Shown here in pieces: positions 45,933 through 54,552 of a DNA stretch of 64,000 bases. The stretch is from CAVYWD01 sp963772225. Lineage in GTDB: Bacteria; Myxococcota; Myxococcia; Myxococcales; UBA5297. Numbering within the stretch: position 1 is the stretch's first letter; each line of letters begins with the position of its first letter. The translations under genes and the position numbers were made by a program. The stretch is taken from the NCBI GenBank assembly GCA_963772225.1, contig CAVYWD010000005.1:434001-498000 (forward strand). The letters are read 5' to 3'. The notes below the pieces were generated by a model that searched no databases, was not told the DNA's origin, and saw only the letters and a program-made list of their open reading frames with translations.

Positions 45933-47387
45933 CTAGTTCGCGGCCTCTGGATCCAACTGCTTCAAAACCTCCGGCTCCTCCTCGCTGTCGGCGAGCAGGC
46001 TATGGCACAGGCCGCAGCTGCGCGCGATGGCCTTGCCGTCCTCGCTCTTGTGCTTGTTGTCATGGCAGCGGAAGCATCCAGTCGACGTCGTATGGCCCAA
46101 AAAGTTCGGGTAGGTGCCCCACTGGATGTTCATGGCGGGGAACACGTTGGACGCCCAGACGTGGGCGAGCTCCTCGGCGCTCGCCTCGATGACCGCTTTC
46201 TTGGACGCAAAGAGCTCGGCGTAGCTCTGGGCGTAGAAGTCGACGACGGCCTTCTTGATCTGCGCGCGCCCGACCTCGGTGCTCGGGTACGTGGCCTTCA
46301 CGGCCTTCAGTCCCTCGCGTTTCAGGAAGGGCAGCGAGCGGTCGAGCCGACTCTGCGCGAAGGCGCGGTCCAGCTCGTTCTCGGCGGTGCCGTACACGTG
46401 CGAAGGCCGGTTGTGGCAGTCGATGCAGTCCATGGTCCGCCACCCCTCGCCCTCGCCGCCCGGCGCGGAGTGCGCGCTCGCCTCGGCGGGCGGCTTGAAG
46501 AGCTTGGTGGGGCTGCCCTGGATGGAGAACTCCACGTCGCCGATCTTCTGGCGCGAGAGGTCGGACCGGAAGCGGATCTGCACGCGGGGGTCGACGTGCC
46601 AGTGAATACCCTGGGGCCGGCCGGCCTCCGTGCCGCCCACCTTCAGGAGCAGCACGGTCTTGGTCTCGGTCTGCTTCTCGTCCTCGCCGAAGTGGCTGAT
46701 GACCTTGAGCCGCTGCCCTACGAACTTGGTGGGCCAGTGGCAGTTCTCGCAGGTGTCGCGCGCCGGGCGAAGGCTGTGCACCGGCGAGGGGATGGGCCTG
46801 GGGTAGAGGTTCAGGTTCACCGAGACGACCTGCCAGGCGCCGGCGAGCTTCGCCTTCACGAACCAGCCGGCGCCCGAGCCGATGTGGCACTCGGTGCAGC
46901 GCACGCGCGCGTGCGGCGAGCGCTGGTAGGTCGTGTACTCCGGGTTCATGACCGAGTGGCAGGCGGTGCCGCAGAACGAGGTCGAGTCCATCACCTCTAC
47001 GCCCTTGTATGTGGCCAGAGCGAGGACGATCACGTTCACCCCGGAGATCGCCAGGACCGCGACACCGAGGGTGCGCAGCCGAGGGAGGTTGAAGTCGAGG
47101 ACGGGGAAGTCGGCGGGGACTTCCTGGCCCAAGGCCTTGGCCCGAGCCTCGCGGCGCCGCCTTCGCCAGAGGCCGACGGGGATGAGGAGGAGCCCGCCCA
47201 CGAAGAACGCGGGGAGGACCAGGAACGCGAGGATGCCGACGTAAAGCCCGCCTTCCCAGCCCATCCATTCCACGCCGAATAGCGTCAGGATCAAGAGGGA
47301 GCTGACGGTCGCGAGCAGCGCCCCGAGGAGGCTGACCGGGTCGCGTGCGAAGGTGCTCAGGGTCCTGCGCTCCGCTGCGTCGCTCAT
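45933..47387 (-). CDS. Membrane-bound multihaem cytochrome c (NapC/NrfH-like N-terminus)
   Basis: 484 residues from ATG 47387 behind GAGG. Three membrane spans (~19-38, 45-70, 107-127) precede a periplasmic domain with six haem motifs: CGTACH (CX3CH, 139-144), CTECH (164-168), CENCH, CIDCH, CFRCH and CGLCH. NapC/NrfH proteins oxidise quinol and pass electrons to periplasmic reductases; here the haem domain is extended with a further tetrahaem-like region. No nitrite or nitrate reductase genes are near, so the electron acceptor is unknown. Confidence 0.88.
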   Translation of the reverse strand: MSDAAERRTLSTFARDPVSLLGALLATVSSLLILTLFGVEWMGWEGGLYVGILAFLVLPAFFVGGLLLIPVGLWRRRRREARAKALGQEVPADFPVLDFNLPRLRTLGVAVLAISGVNVIVLALATYKGVEVMDSTSFCGTACHSVMNPEYTTYQRSPHARVRCTECHIGSGAGWFVKAKLAGAWQVVSVNLNLYPRPIPSPVHSLRPARDTCENCHWPTKFVGQRLKVISHFGEDEKQTETKTVLLLKVGGTEAGRPQGIHWHVDPRVQIRFRSDLSRQKIGDVEFSIQGSPTKLFKPPAEASAHSAPGGEGEGWRTMDCIDCHNRPSHVYGTAENELDRAFAQSRLDRSLPFLKREGLKAVKATYPSTEVGRAQIKKAVVDFYAQSYAELFASKKAVIEASAEELAHVWASNVFPAMNIQWGTYPNFLGHTTSTGCFRCHDNKHKSEDGKAIARSCGLCHSLLADSEEEPEVLKQLDPEAAN

Positions 47388-47539
47388 GGATGGACCTCGC
47401 CGGCGCAATAAGAATTACTACTAATAGGATCATAGCTCAAAATTCGACATCAGAGGAAGTCGCCGGGTGGGAGGTGTCATGGGGAATCGCGCGCGCCGAG
47501 ACAAAGGGTCGAGCTCGGACGCCCGCCGGGCCCTAAAGA

Positions 47540-47576
47540 GCCCGGCTACGCGTACAAAGCCGGCTGAAGCCGGCTG
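47540..47576. repeat. 37-bp inverted repeat, left arm
   Basis: A 37-base sequence starting gcccggctacgcgtac and containing two copies of ccggctg is the exact reverse complement of 47736-47772. Each arm is itself rich in small palindromes. The outer edges form small hairpins (gggccctaaagagccc; gggccattcatggccc). The arms are 159 bases apart and sit in the 424-bp gap 47388-47811, which holds no supported gene. Confidence 0.8.
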
Positions 47577-47735
47577 AGAATTGGAAGATGCGAACTCGCT
47601 CGCACCCGCCGGTCCGGGACTCTTCTCGCTGCGCAAGCGCGATGGCCGAACAGGCTGAGCTCCATCCAACTAGAAGCAGCCCTCCGCCAGGCAACCAGCT
47701 CCGGTCGGAGCTCCAGCTTCCAGCCCTCGCGTACC

Positions 47736-47772
47736 CAGCCGGCTTCAGCCGGCTTTGTACGCGTAGCCGGGC
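47736..47772. repeat. 37-bp inverted repeat, right arm
   Basis: Exact reverse complement of 47540-47576. The arrangement resembles a REP/BIME-like pair or a short MITE between the cytochrome gene and the VWA lipoprotein. Confidence 0.8.
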
Positions 47773-47811
47773 CATTCATGGCCCGGCGGTCCGGGCTTGG
47801 ACTCGTTCGGA

Positions 47812-49122
47812 CTAGTTCGGTCCAGCGGTGTGGCACCCCAAGACCACCTCGACGGTGCCGCTCGCGGCGCCCTCGACCGCCGTGCAGGTGTCGGGGCAGA
47901 GGATGATCTGCGTGGGGCTCGTCGGGTCGTCGTAGCGCCAGGCGTTCGTCCGGGTTCCGCAGGCGGACGCGCTGCTCACCTGCACGAAGTCGGTCGTGCC
48001 CGCGGAGCCGTTCGAGAACTGGACGTTGACCTGGTTGTAGTCGAGCTGCTGGCCGCTCGGAGGCGACGGGATGAGGTAGGTGCAGCCCACGGCTTGGCCG
48101 CGGATCTGGTTCAGCGCGGCGAGGAACTGCGTGTTCACGTTGCCCGAGGTGTCGACGATGAAGGCGCTGGTGGTGCCGCCCGCCTGCGCGATGCCGTTCA
48201 GGTTGTCCAATGAGCTCCCGACGCCGATGACGAAGCTGAGAATCTTCGGGGTGGCGCTGGCGCCGGCCGCTGCGGCCGCGTCGATGTTCGTCAAGCTCAC
48301 GTCGCACTCGGTAGGCTCGCCGTCGGTGGCGAACACCACGATGACCACGTGCTCCGGGTGCGCGGTGGCCCAGGCGCTGGCGTACTGGATGGCGCCTTGG
48401 AGCGCCGGCAGCGTGGGCGTGCTCGTCTGGGTGTCGGCGTGCGCCTGAATGGCCGAGGCGATGGGCGCGGCGGCCTGGGAGATGGGGGCGATGGCGACGG
48501 CGGCCGAGTTGTAGACGGCGGGGTCGCAGGAGTCGCTATCCTGGGAGTTGGCGCCGGCGCAGGTCCCGCTTCCGTGGCGGATGTTGCATGGGCCGCAAGT
48601 GCCGCAGTCGGAATTCGCAGTGCAGCTGGTGCCCGAATACTGGTCGCAGTTCTGCGACGGCGGCAGGCCGAAGAACTGAAGCCCGACGGAGATGCCGTCC
48701 ATGCCCGGCTGGCTCAAGAACGAGTTGAGCGCGGTCGTCACCTCGTCCCACTTGTTGCCTCCCCCGGAGATCTTGTCGTCCTTCATCGAGCCCGACTGGT
48801 CGAGCATGATGAACATGTCGAGCGGCTGCTTCTGCCCGGTCGACTTCGTGCCCACGCATCCGCCGTCGGCCAACGAGCCGCCGCCGTCGGTTTGAGACGC
48901 GCCGCCGTCCGTGGCGGTGGTCCCGCCGTCCCCCGCCGCGACGCACTGCCCGCCGCGGCAAACCGTCCCCGAGCCGCACGCCGGGCTGCACGCCGCGCCG
49001 CCGTCCGAGCCCGAGGTCGACCCGTCGGCGCCGGTTGACGAGCCGCCTTGGGTTCCGCAGCCGCCGAGCGTGACAAAAGCCGCCGCGGCGAGCGCCGCAA
49101 AGAAGAGGGCGAGGCGAAGCAT
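47812..49122 (-). CDS. VWA-domain lipoprotein with MIDAS motif
   Basis: 436 residues from ATG 49122 behind AGGAG. Lipobox VTLGGC (Cys22), then a Gly/Thr/Asp-rich linker with a Cys-rich stretch (CSPACGSGTVCRGGQC) like epidermal-growth-factor-like spacers in myxobacterial surface proteins. The VWA domain follows with the MIDAS metal site FIMLDQSGSM (Asp108, Ser110, Ser112) and VVIVVFATDGEP (Thr/Asp). It probably mediates surface adhesion or assembly through Mg2+-dependent binding. Partner unknown. Confidence 0.85.
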   Translation of the reverse strand: MLRLALFFAALAAAAFVTLGGCGTQGGSSTGADGSTSGSDGGAACSPACGSGTVCRGGQCVAAGDGGTTATDGGASQTDGGGSLADGGCVGTKSTGQKQPLDMFIMLDQSGSMKDDKISGGGNKWDEVTTALNSFLSQPGMDGISVGLQFFGLPPSQNCDQYSGTSCTANSDCGTCGPCNIRHGSGTCAGANSQDSDSCDPAVYNSAAVAIAPISQAAAPIASAIQAHADTQTSTPTLPALQGAIQYASAWATAHPEHVVIVVFATDGEPTECDVSLTNIDAAAAAGASATPKILSFVIGVGSSLDNLNGIAQAGGTTSAFIVDTSGNVNTQFLAALNQIRGQAVGCTYLIPSPPSGQQLDYNQVNVQFSNGSAGTTDFVQVSSASACGTRTNAWRYDDPTSPTQIILCPDTCTAVEGAASGTVEVVLGCHTAGPN

Positions 49123-49335
49123 GGGAGAGCTCTCCTGGCGCAACATGAATTCTGAGGCAAGCGCAACCCGCATTCTAACCCACCTCGCCGCGAGCGCGAC
49201 GCGATACCCCATTCGAATTCAAGTCGTCCCACATTGTCGGATTCACGGCTCCGAGGAACGGAAGAAGGAGGCGGTGTCGCAGGCCGCGCGGCTCGAGTAT
49301 CTTCGAGCTCAGCGACTCATCTTCATCGAGGACTC

Positions 49336-50235
49336 ATGCGACACGTCATTCTCGGCGCAGGCGGCGTCGGCGGCCTCATGGCGGGCGCCCTGGCGCGCGC
49401 GGGCCATCCGGTCCTTCTGCTGGTGCGGCCCGGGGCGCTGGAGCGCACTCCGCAGACGCTCGAGGTCTCGAGCGCGAGCCTCGGCCACTTCACGGTCGCG
49501 GTCCGGGCGGCGGTGAAGCTGCAGGAGCCGGCGGACGTGCTCTGGATCTGCGTCAAGGCGGGGCAGCTGGAGGCGGCGCTCAAGCAGGTCGAGCCCAAGG
49601 GGCCGAAGGGCCCCATGGTCATCCCGCTCATGAACGGCGTGGAGCACGTGGCGCGGCTGCGAGACGTCTACGGCCCGCGCGTGATCCCGGGCGTCATCCG
49701 CGTGGAGGCGCACCGGTCGGCTCCGGGGAAGGTGGAAAGCCCGTCGCCCGGCGCGCTGATCGAGCTCGCGCCGCCGGCGGGGCTGGGCGCCCGCGCGGAG
49801 GTGATCGCCCTGGAGCTCGAGATGGCCGGGTTCGCAGCGGAGGTCCGCGAGAGCGAGGCGGTCATGCTCTGGTCCAAGCTCTGCTTCCTCGCGCCCTTGG
49901 CGCTCTGCACCGCCGCCGCGGGCGCTCCCGTGGGCAGCGTCCGCGCCGAGACCGCCTGGCGCGAGCGCCTCGAGGCGAGCGCCCGCGAGTGCTGTGAGGT
50001 GGCTTGCGCCAGCGGTGTCGAGCTCGACCCTCGGGGGATCCTGGCGCTCGTCGACCGGTTGCCCGCCGACACCCGCACCTCCATGCAGCGGGACGTCGAG
50101 GCGGGTCGCGAGCCGGAGCTCGACGCCATCGGCGGCGCGCTCTTGCGCCGGGCGAGCGCGGTCGGGCTGAAGGCGCCCGCGGTGGAGGCGCTCGCGGCCA
50201 TGGTGGCGGCGCGCCTGCCCAAGGCTTCGAGCTGA
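49336..50235 (+). CDS. Ketopantoate reductase family protein
   Basis: 299 residues from ATG 49336 (GAGG 8 bases upstream). N-terminal NADPH-binding VILGAGGVGGLMAGALARAG, then VLWICVKAGQ, VIPLMNGVEH, MLWSKLCFLAPLAL and TSMQRDVEAGREPELDAIGG, the ApbA/PanE pattern including the catalytic Lys (SKLCFL) and the ExxxxG tail. It would reduce 2-dehydropantoate to pantoate for coenzyme A, but genomes often hold several paralogues, so panE is not assigned. Convergent with the exonuclease gene 5 bp away. Confidence 0.9.
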   Translation: MRHVILGAGGVGGLMAGALARAGHPVLLLVRPGALERTPQTLEVSSASLGHFTVAVRAAVKLQEPADVLWICVKAGQLEAALKQVEPKGPKGPMVIPLMNGVEHVARLRDVYGPRVIPGVIRVEAHRSAPGKVESPSPGALIELAPPAGLGARAEVIALELEMAGFAAEVRESEAVMLWSKLCFLAPLALCTAAAGAPVGSVRAETAWRERLEASARECCEVACASGVELDPRGILALVDRLPADTRTSMQRDVEAGREPELDAIGGALLRRASAVGLKAPAVEALAAMVAARLPKASS

Positions 50236-50240
50236 CGCCT

Positions 50241-50804
50241 TCAGCGCTTCGCGGGGCTCCTCAGCTCCGCCAGCATGTTGCAGAACAGGGCGCCCTGCTC
50301 CCGGGCGTCGTCGAGCGCCCGGTGCGTGTGCGGCAGGGGGTCGAACCAGCGCCGCGGCATGGCCCGCTTGACGCTGTCGCGGTAGTCGGTGCCCAGCATC
50401 GCCATGGCGAGCGTCTTGATGTCCAGCGCGGAATGCGAGAATGGGCTCTTGCCGGCGAAGGCGATCAAATACCAATGCACGAACATGAAATCGAAGGCCG
50501 CCGGGTACCCGACGAAGACGGGCTTTCCCGGCAAGCTCTCGAGCCACGCGCCGTATTCGCGCATGACCGACTCGGGCGCCCGCGGATTTTGGCGGCAGGC
50601 GGCCCACGCCTCGGGCTGCGTCTTCCACCAGGCCATGGTGCCCGGGTCCTGCGAAGCGCCCGGGAGCGCCGTCAGGTTCGCCTCGAAGGTGCCCACCAGG
50701 GATTTGTCCGCGCGAAAGGCGGCCGAGCCGAAGCTCAGCATGGAATACCGGCCGGGGATGGGGCCGTCGGCCTCGACGTCGGTGCTGACGTAGATCTCGG
50801 GCAT
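50241..50804 (-). CDS. DEDDh-type 3'-5' exonuclease
   Basis: 187 residues from ATG 50804 behind GGAGAG. Motif I YVSTDVEADGP (Asp-x-Glu), motif II region FVGYPAAFDFMFVHW and motif III HTHRALDDAREQG (His-x4-Asp) match the DnaQ-like exonuclease superfamily with the DEDDh variant. It is a stand-alone domain, similar to small RNase T-like or epsilon-like exonucleases; DNA or RNA as substrate cannot be told. Convergent with the ketopantoate reductase gene. Confidence 0.85.
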   Translation of the reverse strand: MPEIYVSTDVEADGPIPGRYSMLSFGSAAFRADKSLVGTFEANLTALPGASQDPGTMAWWKTQPEAWAACRQNPRAPESVMREYGAWLESLPGKPVFVGYPAAFDFMFVHWYLIAFAGKSPFSHSALDIKTLAMAMLGTDYRDSVKRAMPRRWFDPLPHTHRALDDAREQGALFCNMLAELRSPAKR

Positions 50805-50905
50805 TGTTCTCTCCTATTCGAATTCTCGCCGATTCGATGGCCCGATTTCGCGCTCGGCTGAATCTCGGAATTGAAGCGGTATTTCGGTTGACGCCGAGCG
50901 CCCGC

Positions 50906-53503
50906 TCAAGGCTTCTTTTCGCCCTCGTCCATCATCTGCTTCATGAGCGCGTCGTCCAGGTCGTCGGACTCCTTGGCGCTCGCCGCCGGCGCCCATTTCG
51001 CGCGCTCGGCGTCGCTGCAGGGGCGCGGGTTCGTCGGGTCCTCCTGCACGCACTCGAGGTTCCAGGCCTCCCGCGGAGCGACGCCGAGCTTCGCGGCCTG
51101 GGCGCGCGCGGCGTCGATGTCCGGCTGGACGAGCCGCGTCGACAGGCCCGGCACCGCCATCAGCGCGGCGAGGCAGAGCGCCAACAGCCCCACGAACGGC
51201 AGCGCGCTGCGGTAGAGCGAGGCCACCGGGCGCCGGAACCGGAAGCTCGCGATGAAGAGGTTGAGCCCCAGGGGCGGCGCGCAGAAGGCGAGCTCGAGAT
51301 TCAGAATGAACATCATGGCCAGGTGGAACGGATGCAGGCCGAAGCGCGCGGCGAACGGCAGCACCAGCGGCACCGCCACCAGGATGGCCGAGAACCCGTC
51401 CATCACCATTCCCACCACCAGCAGGAACAGGTTGAGGACGACCAGGAACTGCCACCGCTCGGCGAGCCCCAGCCCGAGCAGCGAGCGCAGCACCCGCGCC
51501 GGCACCTGTTGGTCGATGACGAAGTTCATCAGCGCGTTCGCCATCATGAGAATGAGGATGACCGCGCCGGCGAGCGCCATGGACTGGCGGAGGATGCGCG
51601 GCAGGTCGCGCAGGGTGAGGTCCCGGTGCACGGCCAGGGCGACGGCCAGGGCGTAGGCGAGCGCCACCGCCGCGCTCTCGTCCAGGCTGGTGAGGCCGGC
51701 GCCCAGGCCCCCGAGGATCAGCACGGGAATCCCGAGCTCCCACTTCACGTGCCAGAGCGCGCGAAGGGCCTTGCCCGCCTCGAACGGGTCGCGGGGCACG
51801 CGCTCGCGCACGCCGACGTACGCCGCGTACCCGCCGAGCACCGCCAGGACGAGGAGCCCGGGCAAGAGGCCCGCCTTGAACGCCGGGGCGAAGTCGAGCC
51901 CCGCCACCAGCGCATAGACGAGGATGGGCAAGGACGGCGGCAACAGGAGGCCCAGCGAGCCGCCGGTGGTCACCAGCCCCAGAGAGAAGCGCTCGGAGTA
52001 GCCCTGCTCGCGCAGCGTCGGCAACAGCAGCCCGCCGATGGCCACGATGGTCACGCCCGAGCCGCCGGTGAGCGTGGTGAAGAAGGCGCTCGAGCCCAGG
52101 CACACCAGCGCGAGCCCGCCGGGCAGCCAGCCGAAGAGCGCGCGCGAGGCTTCGACGATGCGCCCCGGCGCCTTCGACTCCGCGAGGACGTAGCCCAGAG
52201 CGGTGAAGAGCGGGATGGTCACCAGGACCGGCGAGCCGGCGAACTGCTCGTCGAGGACCTTGGGCGCGAGCCGGTTGAGCGGGCTGCCGATCAGCCGGAA
52301 GGCGAGCGCCGCGCCGCCCGCCATCACGGCGAAGAGCGGCGCGCCCGCGAGCGCCGACAGCGTCACGAGCGAAGCGGCCCAGCCGCCGCCCGCCGACGCG
52401 CCCGCGCTCACGAGCCCCACCGCGCCCAGCGCCAAAAGCCGCGCGCGCGGCGCGGGCTCGAGCGCCGGCTCCTCGGTGCGCTCGCTCGGTGATGCGCTCG
52501 AAGCCGGCGCGCCGTGGAGCTCCTCCACAGGACCCTTGCGCAGCGCCCAGAGCAGGAACCGGAGCGCCATCATCAGGAGTCCGAACGGGATGATGAGGTC
52601 GAGCGTTTTGACGAGCAGCCCGCGCGATGGCTCGGCGGGCACCGAGACGAGGGGCGAGCGGGGCGCCGCGGCGCCGTCCGCCTCGCGCAGGCTCGCGGTC
52701 ACCTCGGGGCCAAAGTGCCCCGCCCAGTCGCCCGCGTCGAGCCAGACGTTCCACTCCGCCGGCGCGAGCGAGGCGGACCAGGGCTCGCCGCGCAGCACGC
52801 GCCCGAGCATCCTCGCGTCCATGGCGAGCTGCCGGCGCGCGAGGAAGGCGTGGCGGGAGGCGCCGCGGGCCACCGCCGAGAGCGCCTCGAGCGGCGCCGA
52901 GCCCGGGCGCGCGCCGAACGCGTCCACGGCGATGAAGTCGAAGAAGCCCCAGGCGCTGAAGAGGCAGACGACGCCCGCGAGGGCGCCGCCGGCGAGCGAC
53001 AGCCGCGCGCGCAGCCGAGGGCCGAAGGCGCGCGTCGCGACGTCGATGGAGACGTGCCGGCCGGCGGCGGTGGCGAGGCTCGCGCCGAGCAGGGCCACGA
53101 AGAGCGTGAGCCGCGTCCCCAGGCCGCGCAGGCCGCCGACGAGCGTCAGCGACGAGCCGTCCTGGAGCCAGCCGAGCAGGTTGGAGAAGTAGTCCACTCC
53201 CGCGCCGCGGAGCACGGACCCGAGCCCGGCGCCGGCGGCGGCGCCCGCGAACGCCAGCGCGGTGCGCGGCCAGCGCCCTTTCCAGGCGGCGCCGGCGAGC
53301 CAAGCGAGCGCGCCGAAGAGGGCGCCCGCGATGAGCGAGCGGAGCAGGAGCCCGCCGACGAAGGCGTCGGTCGTCTTCGCCGAGAGGCCTTTGAGCACCA
53401 CCCAGAGCGAGAGGCTGGCGACGAGCGCGAAGGCGGCGGCGGCGCAGAGCGCCACCTCCAGGCGGGACCAGGCGCGGTCGAGGCGGTCGAGCGAGGCGCG
53501 CAT
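50906..53503 (-). CDS. Fused TRAP transporter permease, DctQ-DctM type
   Basis: 865 residues. The N-terminal ~300 residues hold membrane spans and a periplasmic-looking insert of the small DctQ subunit; then a link, and from ~residue 345 the large DctM subunit with the typical hydrophobic repeats (GSSAFFTTLTGGSGVTIVAIGG, GGSLGLLLPPSLPILVYA, VVGMVMDGFSAILVAVPL, ELAFCAPPLGLNLFI). The C-terminal tail after the last span is soluble and has two Cys. The DctP binding protein follows 3 bp upstream in the operon. TRAP systems import organic acids with Na+. Fused QM subunits are known, but the internal non-membrane insert in the DctQ half is unusual. Confidence 0.93.
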   Translation of the reverse strand: MRASLDRLDRAWSRLEVALCAAAAFALVASLSLWVVLKGLSAKTTDAFVGGLLLRSLIAGALFGALAWLAGAAWKGRWPRTALAFAGAAAGAGLGSVLRGAGVDYFSNLLGWLQDGSSLTLVGGLRGLGTRLTLFVALLGASLATAAGRHVSIDVATRAFGPRLRARLSLAGGALAGVVCLFSAWGFFDFIAVDAFGARPGSAPLEALSAVARGASRHAFLARRQLAMDARMLGRVLRGEPWSASLAPAEWNVWLDAGDWAGHFGPEVTASLREADGAAAPRSPLVSVPAEPSRGLLVKTLDLIIPFGLLMMALRFLLWALRKGPVEELHGAPASSASPSERTEEPALEPAPRARLLALGAVGLVSAGASAGGGWAASLVTLSALAGAPLFAVMAGGAALAFRLIGSPLNRLAPKVLDEQFAGSPVLVTIPLFTALGYVLAESKAPGRIVEASRALFGWLPGGLALVCLGSSAFFTTLTGGSGVTIVAIGGLLLPTLREQGYSERFSLGLVTTGGSLGLLLPPSLPILVYALVAGLDFAPAFKAGLLPGLLVLAVLGGYAAYVGVRERVPRDPFEAGKALRALWHVKWELGIPVLILGGLGAGLTSLDESAAVALAYALAVALAVHRDLTLRDLPRILRQSMALAGAVILILMMANALMNFVIDQQVPARVLRSLLGLGLAERWQFLVVLNLFLLVVGMVMDGFSAILVAVPLVLPFAARFGLHPFHLAMMFILNLELAFCAPPLGLNLFIASFRFRRPVASLYRSALPFVGLLALCLAALMAVPGLSTRLVQPDIDAARAQAAKLGVAPREAWNLECVQEDPTNPRPCSDAERAKWAPAASAKESDDLDDALMKQMMDEGEKKP

Positions 53504-53506
53504 CGG

Positions 53507-54499
53507 CTACTGCGCCAGCTTCTCCACCTGCCCGACCAGCTCGGCCGGGAAGGTGCCTTTGGCCAGGCGCGCGCGGGTCTCCTTGAAGACCTTCTGCCAG
53601 GCGGCGAGCTCGTCGGGCGTGGGCTCGATGACGGTCATCCGCTTCTTGAGGCGCTCCAGCGCGGCGGCGTCTTCGCCGCGGATCCGCTCGGTGAGCGCCC
53701 GCGCGGCGACCTTGGCGGTGTCGACCACCGCGGCGCGGCCCAGAGGCGAGAGCGCGTCGAGGCGCGCCCGGGAGACGACGATGCCGCCGATGTTCGGGGC
53801 GACGACCATGAGGTTCAGGTGGTCGAGCCGGCTCGTCCACTGGACCTGCTCGCCGGCGAGCGCCGAGGTGCTCACCATATCGGCGTTGCCGGTCGAGAGC
53901 TCGGTCAGGCACTCGGGGATGCTGGTGGGGACGGGCACCACGCCGATGACCTGGAACAAAGGCGGCAGGAGCGTGTCCTCGCGCCAAATCCACGGCCTGC
54001 GGCCTTTCAGGTCCTCGGGGCGGCGGGCCGCGTAGCCCTTGGTCATGATCCGGTCGAGGCCGATGTCCCCCCACCCGAGCAGCTCGAAGCCGGCGTCGCG
54101 GAAGCTTTTCTCGAAGCGGGGCCGGAGCGCCTCGCGGACCTTGTCGAGCTTCTCCCAACCGTCGAGGACGCCGGGCATCTGGAGGACGTTGACGTTCGGG
54201 TCGATGACGCCCAGGCCGCCGGCGGTGACCAGCGCCCCGTCGAGCTGGCCGGTCTTCGTTTTGGACATCTGGGCGCCTTCGTCGCCCTGCGTCGCGTTCC
54301 AGAAGATCTCCAGCTGGACCTCGCCGTGGCTCTTCTCCTTCACGGCCTTCTGCCAGACGCGCAGCACGACGCCCCAGGGCGACTCGCGCGGCGCGAGCGA
54401 GCCCAGCTTGAGCGTCACCGGCGCCGGCGGCTCGGCACGCGCCCCGGAGGCGACGAAGATGGAGGCGGCGAGACCGAGGCAACCGAGGACCCTGCGCAT
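53507..54499 (-). CDS. TRAP transporter substrate-binding protein DctP
   Basis: 330 residues from ATG 54499; signal peptide ~1-22 (ends SGARA). The DctP fold is shown by LKLGSLAPRESPWGVVLRVW, HGEVQLEIFWNAT, QLDGALVTAGG, DIGLDRIMTKGY, GRRPWIWRED and VPTSIPECLTEL; the latter Arg-x-Trp and conserved Arg region form the carboxylate pocket in the family. It delivers ligand to the fused permease 3 bp downstream. A TAtT gene precedes it, a set seen in Deltaproteobacteria and spirochaetes. Confidence 0.94.
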   Translation of the reverse strand: MRRVLGCLGLAASIFVASGARAEPPAPVTLKLGSLAPRESPWGVVLRVWQKAVKEKSHGEVQLEIFWNATQGDEGAQMSKTKTGQLDGALVTAGGLGVIDPNVNVLQMPGVLDGWEKLDKVREALRPRFEKSFRDAGFELLGWGDIGLDRIMTKGYAARRPEDLKGRRPWIWREDTLLPPLFQVIGVVPVPTSIPECLTELSTGNADMVSTSALAGEQVQWTSRLDHLNLMVVAPNIGGIVVSRARLDALSPLGRAAVVDTAKVAARALTERIRGEDAAALERLKKRMTVIEPTPDELAAWQKVFKETRARLAKGTFPAELVGQVEKLAQ

Positions 54500-54552
54500 G
54501 CTTTGCTCCTGTCGGAATTCGATGGACGAGGACCCGAGGGCGGGGCTTGCGC

